Assembly: GCA_051744365.1 (NCBI GenBank)
Contig: JBNJCX010000017.1
Coordinates: 1 to 37,213, forward strand
Length of the DNA: 37,213 nt
Direction of reading: 5' to 3'
Source: Gudongella sp051744365
GTDB taxonomy: Bacteria; Bacillota; Clostridia; Tissierellales; Tissierellaceae
The notes beneath the pieces were generated by a model. That model was not told where the DNA came from, searched no databases, and saw nothing but the letters and a program-made list of their open reading frames with translations. The position numbers were made by a program, and so were the translations under genes. Of the stretch, positions 8,172-16,117 are shown one piece after another (the stretch's first letter is position 1; the number at the start of each line of letters is the position of its first letter).

Positions 8172-8221
8172 ACAAAAAAAATGCAATAATATTTGCTTTT
8201 ACCGCAAATATTATTGCATTT
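8172..8221 (-). terminator. Terminator of the regulator gene, perfect 18-bp stem
   Basis: Arms 8179-8196 and 8204-8221 are perfectly complementary over 18 bp with a 7-base loop. A T-tract follows on the minus strand (8172-8181). The regulator stop codon (8211-8213) is inside the stem. It separates the nrdR-regulator transcript from the ornithine operon. The dyad is also centred about 130 bases upstream of the predicted sigma-54 start, so it could double as an enhancer site. Confidence 0.8.
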
Positions 8222-9626
8222 GACCATATTTCTTCAACTTATGCTGAAGAGTCTGTCTCTTTATTCCCAGGTGTTTTGCTGCTGTTGTTATATTATTGCC
8301 GTATCTTCCCATCATCTCCATAACAAGTTTCTTTTCAATCCCTTGAATCAGTTCAGGAAGAGAATTGTCCGCAAGCTGGCCAATCAACCTGTTTCCTATA
8401 TTTGAAGTTTTAGGGATAAAATTTGAGGTGATGAAGTTTTCCCTGTTGAGAATCTTGTCTCTTGAGGATACCATATTCATCGCACCCTCAATGAAGTTCT
8501 CAAGCTCACGGATGTTTCCCGGCCAATCATAGTTTCTGAAATCTTCGATTACCTGATCTGATATCTTCTCTATGGATTTATTTAGGAGCTTATCGTACTT
8601 TTTAATAAAGTACTTTATAAGAAGATCAAGGTCATCCAGCCTTTCCCTCAATGGCGGTATATGAATGTTGATAACACTAAGCCTGTAAAATAGATCGCGT
8701 CTCAAAATTCCTTTCTCAACCGCTTCTCTTGGATCCTCGTTTGTGGTGGCTATTATTCTTACATCAATAGGAATGTCCTCCAGGCCACCGATTCTTCTTA
8801 TATATCCTTCCTGTAGCACTCGTAGCAGCTTGGCCTGAAGAGGAAGACTCATGGAGTTTATTTCATCAAGAAGAAGAGAACCTCCATTGGCCTGTTCAAA
8901 TATTCCTTCCCTTTCAATCGCACCTGTAAAGCCTCCCTTTTCTGTTCCAAACAAAATTCCCTCCAGTAGGGAATCTGGAATTGCGGCACAGTTTTGTGCT
9001 ATAAAGGTGTTGTTTTTCCTTAATCCGTGATTGTGAATTGACTGGGCAAACATTTCCTTGCCGGTTCCCGTCTCTCCATAAATAAGGATGCTCGATGGAG
9101 TTTCGCTGGCTTTTTCCCCTATCTCTTTTGCCATTATAAGAGCCTTGTTATTGCCTATGATATTTCCAAAGGTGTATTTCTTTATCTGAGGTTTGCTGTA
9201 TGAATCCTTCCTGCTTACCTTCAGCTCCTGCTGCAGCTCAAGGAGCTGATCCGACAGCTTCCTAAGATTTGTTACATCCTGTGCTATTTCCATTGCGCCG
9301 ACTATTGTCTCGTTTGCAAACAGAGGTATTGTCGTGCTTATTGTAGTAATTGAATGACCTCTGTAATTGAAATAAGTCTGGGTGCTGTTTATTATGGGTT
9401 CGCCTGAATTTATGACATTTATCAGAGTCGATGTGTTCTCATTGAGGCTAGGAAAAATTTCCAGAATATCCTTGTCTATGACCTGAAAAATTTCCAGCCC
9501 TTCCAACTCAGCCATTGCTTCATTGTATATCAGTGTTTTTCTGTTTATATCTATTACGTGAACTCCAATGTTTCCATACTGCAATATATTTTGCACCAAT
9601 AGCTCATTTATTTGGTTTTTTCTCAT
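8211..9626 (-). CDS. RocR-like sigma-54-dependent activator (PAS-AAA+-Fis)
   Basis: Enhancer-binding protein of 471 residues. A PAS-type sensor (about 10-120) is followed by a short coiled linker. The AAA+ domain has Walker A GETGTGKE (184-191), Walker B LLLDEIN (251-257) and an arginine-finger region RRDLFYRL (309-316). A Fis-type helix-turn-helix lies at about 445-467. The sigma-54 contact loop reads GGFTGA (231-236) instead of the usual GAFTGA. The segment LFGTEKGGFTGA and the following EQANGG resemble RocR, the arginine/ornithine regulator of Bacillus. The neighbouring sigma-54 promoter makes the ornithine operon the likely target, with ornithine or a related compound as the probable signal (inference). 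The gene starts 14 bases after nrdR and ends in an 18-bp terminator stem. Confidence 0.93.
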   Translation of the reverse strand: MRKNQINELLVQNILQYGNIGVHVIDINRKTLIYNEAMAELEGLEIFQVIDKDILEIFPSLNENTSTLINVINSGEPIINSTQTYFNYRGHSITTISTTIPLFANETIVGAMEIAQDVTNLRKLSDQLLELQQELKVSRKDSYSKPQIKKYTFGNIIGNNKALIMAKEIGEKASETPSSILIYGETGTGKEMFAQSIHNHGLRKNNTFIAQNCAAIPDSLLEGILFGTEKGGFTGAIEREGIFEQANGGSLLLDEINSMSLPLQAKLLRVLQEGYIRRIGGLEDIPIDVRIIATTNEDPREAVEKGILRRDLFYRLSVINIHIPPLRERLDDLDLLIKYFIKKYDKLLNKSIEKISDQVIEDFRNYDWPGNIRELENFIEGAMNMVSSRDKILNRENFITSNFIPKTSNIGNRLIGQLADNSLPELIQGIEKKLVMEMMGRYGNNITTAAKHLGIKRQTLQHKLKKYGQMQ

Positions 9627-9639
9627 AATAAAACACCCT

Positions 9640-10098
9640 CTAGTTGTTTTCGTCCAGAATCTTCTTCAGCTCGTCCATAAATGAATTTACATCCTTGAAC
9701 TGTCTGTAAACCGATGCGAATCTCACATAGGCAACCTCATCAACATCCTTAAGCTTGTTCATAACAAGCTCTCCGATTTCTACTGATGTGATTTCATTTT
9801 CAAGAGAGTTGAATATGGTCTTTTCGATATCATCCACAATCTGCTCGATAACACCCATTGAAACAGGTCTCTTTTCGCATGCCTTTATTATTCCGTTCAT
9901 AAGCTTGTTTCTGTCGTAAACCTGTCTGTTCCCATCCTTCTTCACAACTATTATGGGCAGCTCCTCGATTTTCTCATAGGTTGTAAATCTCTTGCCGCAA
10001 CTTATGCATTCCCTTCTTCTCCTGATGGCCTGCCCCTCATCTGTCGGTCTTGAGTCTACCACCTTTGATTCAGGATACTCACAATATGGGCATTTCAT
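9640..10098 (-). CDS. nrdR: Transcriptional repressor NrdR
   Basis: Zinc-ribbon and ATP-cone repressor of ribonucleotide reductase genes. The 152-residue protein begins MKCPYC; four cysteines (CPYC near residue 3 and CISCG near 32) form the zinc ribbon. RRRRECISCGKRFTTYE and an ATP cone (about 46-136) follow, all standard for NrdR. I chose the ATG at 10098, 9 bases after GGGAGG; the ATG at 10107 touches that ribosome binding site. It lies between ftsZ and the ornithine regulator, and no ribonucleotide reductase gene is in the window. Confidence 0.96.
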   Translation of the reverse strand: MKCPYCEYPESKVVDSRPTDEGQAIRRRRECISCGKRFTTYEKIEELPIIVVKKDGNRQVYDRNKLMNGIIKACEKRPVSMGVIEQIVDDIEKTIFNSLENEITSVEIGELVMNKLKDVDEVAYVRFASVYRQFKDVNSFMDELKKILDENN

Positions 10099-10133
10099 GG
10101 TTTTCATCCTCCCCTATTCAGGATTCCAATGAA

Positions 10134-10160
10134 TAAAACGTATCCTTATTAGGATACGTC
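10134..10160 (-). terminator. Probable terminator after ftsZ
   Basis: ACGTATCC and GGATACGT form an 8-bp stem with a 6-base loop (10138-10159), followed on the minus strand by TTTTATT. It would end the dcw transcript before nrdR. The T-tract is short, so some read-through is possible. Confidence 0.7.
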
Positions 10161-10167
10161 TTACCAT

Positions 10168-11271
10168 CTATTTCTTTTCTCTTCTTCTTAGGAAGATTGG
10201 AATATCAAGATCTTCCATACTGGCTTCCTTTATCTCCTTATGTTCAACAGGCTCTTCTACCTTTTTTGAACCGAATAATCCGGCTTTTTGATTTATTGTG
10301 GACTTGTTTCTTACCGTCCCTTCCTCAAAGCCTGTTGCAATTACAGTAATCTGAATTTCGTCAGACATAGTTTCATCGATGCCTGCTCCAAAAATTATAT
10401 TTGCATCAGGATCTACGGATTGTCTGATTATATCAGCTGCCTCGTTGACCTCAAATATTCCAAGGTCGGTACCTCCTGTTATATTAAGGAGTACAGACCT
10501 AGCTCCATCGATTGATGTTTCCAGCAATGGACTTGTAATTGCCTGCTTTGCTGCTTCTGCAGCCCTGTTGTCACCAGAAGCTCGTCCGATTCCCATATGG
10601 GCTATTCCCTTGTCAAACATTATTGTCTTGACGTCTGCAAAGTCAAGGTTTATAAGATTTGGTACACTTATAAGGTCGGAAATTCCCTGAATACCTTGCT
10701 TCAGGACCTCATCCGCCATCATGAATGCATCAGCCATTGTTGTTTTCTTGTCAGCAATTTCAAGCAGCCTATCATTAGGAATTGTTACAAGGGTATCTAC
10801 CCTTTCCTTTAATTCCTTGATGCCCTGCTCAGCATGAAGAAGTCTCTTCTTGCCTTCAAATGTGAATGGCTTTGTAACCACTCCCACAGTGAGTATTCCC
10901 AGTTCCTTTGCAATTTCAGCAACTATAGGAGCTGCACCTGTTCCGGTACCTCCGCCCATTCCTGCAGTGATGAAGACCATATCGGCTCCCTTAAGTGACT
11001 CAAGAATTTCATTTCTGTTTTCTTCAGCCGCTCTGGTTCCTATTTCAGGATTCGCACCTGCTCCTAATCCTTTAGTGATTTTTTCTCCCAGTTGGACTTT
11101 TTGTTCAGCCCTGGATGAGTAAAGTGCCTGCTTGTCTGTATTGAGAGCGATAAACTCGATACCCCTTACTCCGCATTCAATCATACGGTTGACAGCATTA
11201 TTTCCTCCTCCACCTACTCCAAAAACCTTAATTCGTGCAAATTGGTCAACATCGATGTCAAAATCAAACAT
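10168..11271 (-). CDS. ftsZ: Cell division protein FtsZ
   Basis: Tubulin-like GTPase that forms the division ring. The 367-residue protein shows VGGGGNNAVNRM, the tubulin signature GGGTGTGAAP (about residues 106-115) and the synergy loop NLDFAD. The conserved C-terminal peptide is DIPIFLRRREKK, which would bind FtsA or other membrane tethers and regulators. I chose the ATG at 11271 (MFDFDIDVDQFAR), 7 bases after AGGAGG; the upstream ATG at 11277 is only one base from it. It is the last gene of the dcw cluster. No ftsA precedes it and no sporulation sigma genes follow. Confidence 0.98.
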   Translation of the reverse strand: MFDFDIDVDQFARIKVFGVGGGGNNAVNRMIECGVRGIEFIALNTDKQALYSSRAEQKVQLGEKITKGLGAGANPEIGTRAAEENRNEILESLKGADMVFITAGMGGGTGTGAAPIVAEIAKELGILTVGVVTKPFTFEGKKRLLHAEQGIKELKERVDTLVTIPNDRLLEIADKKTTMADAFMMADEVLKQGIQGISDLISVPNLINLDFADVKTIMFDKGIAHMGIGRASGDNRAAEAAKQAITSPLLETSIDGARSVLLNITGGTDLGIFEVNEAADIIRQSVDPDANIIFGAGIDETMSDEIQITVIATGFEEGTVRNKSTINQKAGLFGSKKVEEPVEHKEIKEASMEDLDIPIFLRRREKK

Positions 11272-11298
11272 TCCCATTCCTCCTATTCTTAATTGGTG

Positions 11299-11652
11299 CT
11301 ACTTTTCTGTTTTAGCCGGCTTTTCTCTGAACAGCCAGAGTCTCCTTATTTTTGCGAAATTATCAAACAGTCTGCTTCCAAAGGTGAAAATGGCCGCATA
11401 ATATAGCGGAAAACCAAGTCGGTCTCCTATATATGCCAAGAATGCCGCCAATATTGCATTTCCGAAAAATCCGGAAATAAAAATCCTTGTATCGAACTTA
11501 TTTTCAAGATTTGCTCTTATTCCTCCAAACACAGAATCCATGCAAGCTAAAATAGCTACTGAAATATATAGTGTATATGCCGTGTTGTAGGTATATGGAA
11601 GAAGAAATCCTATCGTTGCTCCTATTAGTAGTCCTATCAAAGCATATACCAT
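11299..11652 (-). CDS. sbp: Small basic protein, DUF1290 (Sbp)
   Basis: Membrane protein of 117 residues with three predicted membrane segments: about 2-22, 27-45 and 60-85 with a basic tail. The motif YISVAILACMDSVFGGIRANLE is split here as YISVAILACMDS and GGIRANLE and is typical of DUF1290/Sbp. The family sits between division genes in many Firmicutes and Actinobacteria; its molecular role is not established. It starts one base before the end of the DUF881 gene spacing (adjacent, no gap), behind GAAGGTGAG. Confidence 0.9.
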   Translation of the reverse strand: MVYALIGLLIGATIGFLLPYTYNTAYTLYISVAILACMDSVFGGIRANLENKFDTRIFISGFFGNAILAAFLAYIGDRLGFPLYYAAIFTFGSRLFDNFAKIRRLWLFREKPAKTEK

Positions 11653-12375
11653 TTACTCACCTTCTTCCATAGGTTTTGCATATATAAACTGAAAAGATCC
11701 CTTGTATTCAGGTACCATTACCTGGTCCTTCACATACGGCTGCAGCCCTATTCCATATATATTTCTAAGGGTTTCACCGTAGGTTCCCGGAGCATTGACA
11801 GCTGCCATCAACAGCTGTGGATCTCCTATGGCGTTTATTGCAAATGGCGTTCCTAAGCTTTTGCCGTTTACACGGATAATCGGTCCGCCGCATTTTATTT
11901 CGCTGCTGGCGATTATCCTCTGGTCATTTATGCTTATTGCCTCAGCACCGGCAACCCTCAGGTCATTGATTATATTCATAATATCCACATCATGGATTAT
12001 ATAATCGTTGAAATCCAGTCCAATCTGGTCCCCGAGGTTATCATACATTATTATTTCAACACCTGGTCCCTCAAGAGATGTATATCCTGCCCGGATCATG
12101 TTGTCCCTTACATCTTTCTCAAGAATATCTATTATGTTGGCATCACCTGTACTTATGCTCTCCAGGGTTTGAAGTTCTGTTTCCTTTTGAGCTGTTATCT
12201 TGACCAATTCATCAATTTCATTTTTAACAGCTTCTATTTCCTTTCTGGTATCAATTATTGACTTTATTGTCACTGGTGTCAAGAGCTCTACGTTAAGTTT
12301 CATCTGAGATGCAATAAGAACTCCCACTAATACGCTGGACAGGGCGATCAATAGCTTGGGGTCATTTTTTTTCAT
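11653..12375 (-). CDS. DUF881 family protein, second copy
   Basis: 240 residues: one N-terminal membrane segment (about 7-25), a short coiled coil (about 40-75) and an extracytoplasmic DUF881 domain. EAISINDQRIIASSEIKCGG and GDPQLLMAAVNAPG are family hallmarks (also present in the neighbouring copy as EAISINDQRYTAF). Known to lie next to sbp in dcw clusters; function unknown, probably envelope or division related. GGAGGGG lies before the ATG. It directly abuts sbp and follows the first DUF881 gene by 11 bases. The two copies look like an old tandem duplication. Confidence 0.88.
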   Translation of the reverse strand: MKKNDPKLLIALSSVLVGVLIASQMKLNVELLTPVTIKSIIDTRKEIEAVKNEIDELVKITAQKETELQTLESISTGDANIIDILEKDVRDNMIRAGYTSLEGPGVEIIMYDNLGDQIGLDFNDYIIHDVDIMNIINDLRVAGAEAISINDQRIIASSEIKCGGPIIRVNGKSLGTPFAINAIGDPQLLMAAVNAPGTYGETLRNIYGIGLQPYVKDQVMVPEYKGSFQFIYAKPMEEGE

Positions 12376-12386
12376 AATACCCCTCC

Positions 12387-13112
12387 CTAATTTTCAGTTT
12401 CTACAGGACTGGCGTATATGAAATCTTTTACCCTTCTATACCTTGGAATCTGGACTTCCTTGTCCTGAGTCAGATGCACTATGTAGTCGTAATTTCTCAG
12501 CTGCCACACAATACCCCATTTTATGCTCAGTGCCGATTCCAGGGTATCAGGGTTTCCTATTGCTTTGATAATGATTGGTGAACCTGTTGATACTCCATTT
12601 ATCTCTATATGATTTCCTGCCCTTACAATTTCAGTAAAGGCTGTATACCTTTGGTCATTAATGCTTATTGCTTCCGCCTCAGCTGCATTCAGTACACTTA
12701 CCACCTGCAGGACAAGATCCAATTCATCAACTATGCTGAAAATATCACCATACTCTACATCCACTGGCGGATCATTGATCTCAAGAACTATCCCCTCCCC
12801 TTTAAGGTCAGTGTACCCAGCCAGCATCCTATACTTCATTGCATCCTTATATAGGTTCTCTGCATATATGTCGTTCTCAATACCTCCCTTTTCATACTGT
12901 TCGATTTTTGACTCTATCTCCTGTATGTGTCGAAGCTGTGATTCCAGCTCAGACTGAGCTTTTCTGAGTTCATTGGCCAGCTCCTGGGCCCTTTGTGTCG
13001 GCATTGCTCCTTCTCCGACCGATTGATTGATTGTCTTGAACTGGATGGATAAAATCAATCCCAGAATAAGGGAAACTGTTACAAGCGCTACTATTTCTCC
13101 CTTGATTTTCAT
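12387..13112 (-). CDS. DUF881 family protein, first copy
   Basis: 241 residues with an N-terminal membrane segment (about 5-25), a coiled coil (about 35-80) and an outside DUF881 domain. The shared stretch EAEAISINDQRYTAF and IIKAIGNPDTLESAL align with the second copy. The gene follows ftsQ by 9 bases, with GAGGGAG before the ATG. The paired arrangement ftsQ-DUF881-DUF881-sbp-ftsZ occurs in Clostridia and Actinobacteria. No enzyme motif is visible; a structural role at the septum is only a guess. Confidence 0.88.
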   Translation of the reverse strand: MKIKGEIVALVTVSLILGLILSIQFKTINQSVGEGAMPTQRAQELANELRKAQSELESQLRHIQEIESKIEQYEKGGIENDIYAENLYKDAMKYRMLAGYTDLKGEGIVLEINDPPVDVEYGDIFSIVDELDLVLQVVSVLNAAEAEAISINDQRYTAFTEIVRAGNHIEINGVSTGSPIIIKAIGNPDTLESALSIKWGIVWQLRNYDYIVHLTQDKEVQIPRYRRVKDFIYASPVETEN

Positions 13113-13121
13113 TTTACTCCC

Positions 13122-13874
13122 TCATTTCTCATCCTTGACAACAATCGGATGATCTCCTTTGTTCATAATTATCATTTTTGTCGGTATATTTTTTTCCTCC
13201 ACATCCTGCAATATTTCATAAAGTACCTTTAACTTGTATTCTACATTATGAAGGGGTCCGAATTCAACTGTTACACCATTAAATAAAATAATCTTAATAT
13301 TATTCTCTTCATCATATACTATTTCCCGGAATTTTAGAACAATATTTTTAATCTCCTCATCATAAAAAAAGTCCTGCAATTCTTCACCTATTGTATAGTC
13401 TGCTATTTCCTCTCCTGGTTTTAACTGTTCCCAGTTAAAGCCCTTTACCAGTGGAATCCCACTATCTCTTCTGACTGAGTAGTCCACAAGGACTCCCTCT
13501 AGATCAACCACAGCAAAACTATAATTGAATTCAAACTGCATATATGGTTCTCTTTCCTGCACTTGAATGAAAATTGTATTTGGCAGTTTCTTTTTTACAT
13601 TGACGTCCTTTACATATGGTAGATCTAAAACAGATTCCTCAGCATCACTGCCTTGTGTACCAATGATATTCTCACCTGTCACAATACCTGAAGCATCTAT
13701 TATTTCCTCCGCAGAAAGTTTTGAATTCCCCTCTAGTTTAATTTCCTTTATCTGGAGCAATTTTGTTCTTAGACCCCAGAATACTAGAAGGATCAGAACA
13801 AAAACCAGTAAAGTCATTTTTATGTATAGCCTGTTTTTCCGTTTTTTTCTCTGTACTCTGGTCTCCCTGAACAA
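13122..13874 (-). CDS. ftsQ: Cell division protein FtsQ/DivIB
   Basis: Bitopic division protein of 250 residues. A basic cytoplasmic tail (RVQRKKRKNR) is followed by one membrane segment (about 20-38). The POTRA domain starts at about residue 45, including IKEIKLEGNSKLSAEEII, and a beta domain follows to the end. It joins FtsL and a FtsB/DivIC-like protein in linking the septal PBP to the ring. The start appears to be TTG, 5 bases after AGGTG, since no ATG lies nearby in frame. It sits between murG and the DUF881 pair, as in many Firmicutes. Confidence 0.9.
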   Translation of the reverse strand: MFRETRVQRKKRKNRLYIKMTLLVFVLILLVFWGLRTKLLQIKEIKLEGNSKLSAEEIIDASGIVTGENIIGTQGSDAEESVLDLPYVKDVNVKKKLPNTIFIQVQEREPYMQFEFNYSFAVVDLEGVLVDYSVRRDSGIPLVKGFNWEQLKPGEEIADYTIGEELQDFFYDEEIKNIVLKFREIVYDEENNIKIILFNGVTVEFGPLHNVEYKLKVLYEILQDVEEKNIPTKMIIMNKGDHPIVVKDEK

Positions 13875-13889
13875 AGCCTCACCTTCAAT

Positions 13890-14987
13890 CTATATTAAGT
13901 CAGCTAACTCCTCAATTATTGTATCAGTTGCCTCTATATTACCAAGCTCTCTGCTTTTTTCTGACATCTGTGAAAGCCTCTCCTTGTCAAAAACAAGGGT
14001 CTCGATGCTTTCAAGAAGCAGATTGGAATTCAGGTCCTTTTCCAGTATCATCTCTGCTGCACCTTTTTCCAGGAAAGCGCGTGCATTGTATTCCTGATGA
14101 TTCTCTGCTGTGTAGGCCTTTGGAATTAAAATTGAAGGCTTTCCAGCTGCAGAAATCTCAGCAAGTGCAATGGCACCTCCACTCGTGATTATAACATCGG
14201 CAGCATTTATGGCAAAGGGCATTTTATGATGATAAGGTAGCACCTCAATATTGTTTCCAGGAACTATTCCCTCTTCCTTCATCTTCCTAATAAATCCGTC
14301 ATAATGTGGTTTTCCCGTTACGTGAATAAGATTCATTCTTTTTTCCTCGGAAATTTTCTCAATCATTCCCAATATGGCATCATTGAGACTCCTCTGGCCC
14401 CCGCTTCCGCCAAAGGAAAGAACCAATGGTTTTTCATCCATGCAAAGCTCCCTGCGAGCTTCTTCTCTTCCAATAGTCAATATGTCTTTTCTCACTGGGT
14501 TCCCTGTAAGGACAACTTCATTGTTGTGAGTGAACTGTTTCCTGGAATCCTCATATGTTATAAGTACCTTATCTACAAACCTTGATAATATTCTGTTGGT
14601 AATGCCCGGGAAAGCATTTTGTTCGTGGATAGCTGCAGGGATCTTCTTTCTGGCTGCTTTAAAAAGAATAGGACCGCACACATATCCACCTGTACCTATT
14701 ACAAGATCAGGCTTGTACTCCTCAAGGATCCTTTTAGAGTCACCTAGGCCCTTTAAAAGCTCTCTGGCTGATATTAGAGATTTTTTATTAAGCCTTCTGG
14801 GCATTCCCTTAACATGTATGGGCCGGAAACTATAGCCGGCCGCAGTTGCCAGCTCTTCCTCAAGACTGTTCTGGGTTCCCACGTATAGGATTTCAGCATC
14901 ACTGTATTTTTCTTTTAAGCCTTCTGCGATGGCAAGTGCAGGGTAAATATGGCCTCCCGTCCCGCCACCGCTAATTATTATTCTCAT
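13890..14987 (-). CDS. murG: UDP-GlcNAc:lipid I N-acetylglucosaminyltransferase MurG
   Basis: Adds GlcNAc to lipid I to make lipid II at the cytoplasmic face of the membrane. The 365-residue protein starts MRIIISGGGTGGHIYPALA, the first G-loop. SFGGSGG (near residue 190) is the second, and GGAIALAEISAAGKPSILIP near residue 270 binds the UDP-sugar. The start overlaps the end of ftsW by 17 bases behind GGAGAAG, so the two are translationally coupled. Confidence 0.97.
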   Translation of the reverse strand: MRIIISGGGTGGHIYPALAIAEGLKEKYSDAEILYVGTQNSLEEELATAAGYSFRPIHVKGMPRRLNKKSLISARELLKGLGDSKRILEEYKPDLVIGTGGYVCGPILFKAARKKIPAAIHEQNAFPGITNRILSRFVDKVLITYEDSRKQFTHNNEVVLTGNPVRKDILTIGREEARRELCMDEKPLVLSFGGSGGQRSLNDAILGMIEKISEEKRMNLIHVTGKPHYDGFIRKMKEEGIVPGNNIEVLPYHHKMPFAINAADVIITSGGAIALAEISAAGKPSILIPKAYTAENHQEYNARAFLEKGAAEMILEKDLNSNLLLESIETLVFDKERLSQMSEKSRELGNIEATDTIIEELADLI

Positions 14988-16113
14988 CAGTTCTTCTCCT
15001 ATCAGTGTTGGAGGTCCTTGAAATATTCATAAGAATTCCCAGTCCCGCAAGATATATGACCAGTGATGTGCCTCCAAAGCTTATCAATGGCAATGTTATC
15101 CCCGTTACGGGTATACTGGATGTTACAACTCCTATGTTGATGAATGTCTGGATTGCAAGAAGAGAGGTGATTCCTGTCGCCAGGTAGCAACCAAAGGCAT
15201 CCTTTGCATTAAAAGCGATAATAAAGCCTCTCCAGATTATCATAGCATACAAAAGCAAAACAAATAGTGTTCCAACAAGTCCAAGCTCCTCTCCAATTAT
15301 GGAGAATATAAAGTCATTGTATGACTCGGGAATATAAAAAAATTTCTGTCTGCTCTGCCCAAGTCCAACACCAAGAAGTCCCCCAGAGCCCATGGCATAA
15401 AGTGATTGAACTATTTGCCAACCATCCCCCAGCTTGTCTGCAAATGGATCCATAAAGGCCAATAATCGTCTCTGACGATACTCGTTTCCCTCAGAAAAAA
15501 TAGCGTATCTGGCAAATATTCCTACTCCAGCTATAATTACCCCCAATATGGGCAGCCACATGCCTGCCACAAAGTACATTGCAAACATTGTTCCCGCTAC
15601 TGTTACAGTCGTACTCAAGTCCCTCTGCAAATACACAAGAGCCGCTGAAATACCGATAAAAATAAATGCCGGCAATGCGCCATCGAATATCTTTCTTATT
15701 CTCTCCTTCTTGTTGTCCAGGAATGCTGCGAAAAATACAATGCTCCCCAGCTTTATTGCATCAGATGGCATAAAGGTTGTAAAACCAAGATCTATCCACC
15801 TTCTGGCACCCTTTATTTCCACTCCCAAAGGAGAAAATATCATAAATCCAAGAATAATTGCCGTAATATATATAGGTACCGAAAGCCGCTTCCAGATTCT
15901 GTATTCAATATTCATTGTCACTATCATAGCTATGATACCGACCAAAGCCCATTGTATATGCCTCTTTGCATAGTGACTCCCATCTTCATACCTTACCATG
16001 CCTTCAGGCCAGCTTGCACTATATACCATTATTATGCCTATGAAAACAAGGGTAATAACAGAAATAAATATTATAAAGTCTACGGGCTTCTTTTTCTTTT
16101 TATGCTTTGCCAT
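14971..16113 (-). CDS. ftsW: SEDS peptidoglycan polymerase FtsW/SpoVE
   Basis: Integral membrane glycosyltransferase of 380 residues with about ten membrane segments. The N-terminus is very basic (KHKKKKK). Typical SEDS motifs are GARRWIDLG near residue 110, YNDFIFSIIGEELG near 265 and PVTGITLPLISFGG near 330. It polymerises lipid II at the septum together with the class B PBP encoded upstream. FtsW and SpoVE cannot be told apart by sequence alone. It follows murD by 4 bases and overlaps murG. Confidence 0.95.
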   Translation of the reverse strand: MAKHKKKKKPVDFIIFISVITLVFIGIIMVYSASWPEGMVRYEDGSHYAKRHIQWALVGIIAMIVTMNIEYRIWKRLSVPIYITAIILGFMIFSPLGVEIKGARRWIDLGFTTFMPSDAIKLGSIVFFAAFLDNKKERIRKIFDGALPAFIFIGISAALVYLQRDLSTTVTVAGTMFAMYFVAGMWLPILGVIIAGVGIFARYAIFSEGNEYRQRRLLAFMDPFADKLGDGWQIVQSLYAMGSGGLLGVGLGQSRQKFFYIPESYNDFIFSIIGEELGLVGTLFVLLLYAMIIWRGFIIAFNAKDAFGCYLATGITSLLAIQTFINIGVVTSSIPVTGITLPLISFGGTSLVIYLAGLGILMNISRTSNTDRRRTDENNN

Positions 16114-16117
16114 AATA

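Noticed and set aside
8179..8221. Palindrome considered as a CRISPR repeat or phage attachment site
   Set aside because: It occurs once, has no spacer array or integrase nearby, and has a T-tract placed as in a terminator.
10099..10167. NrdR box or promoter in front of nrdR
   Set aside because: Only the ftsZ terminator and the ribosome binding site are visible; no NrdR-box-like repeat and no clear -35/-10 pair.
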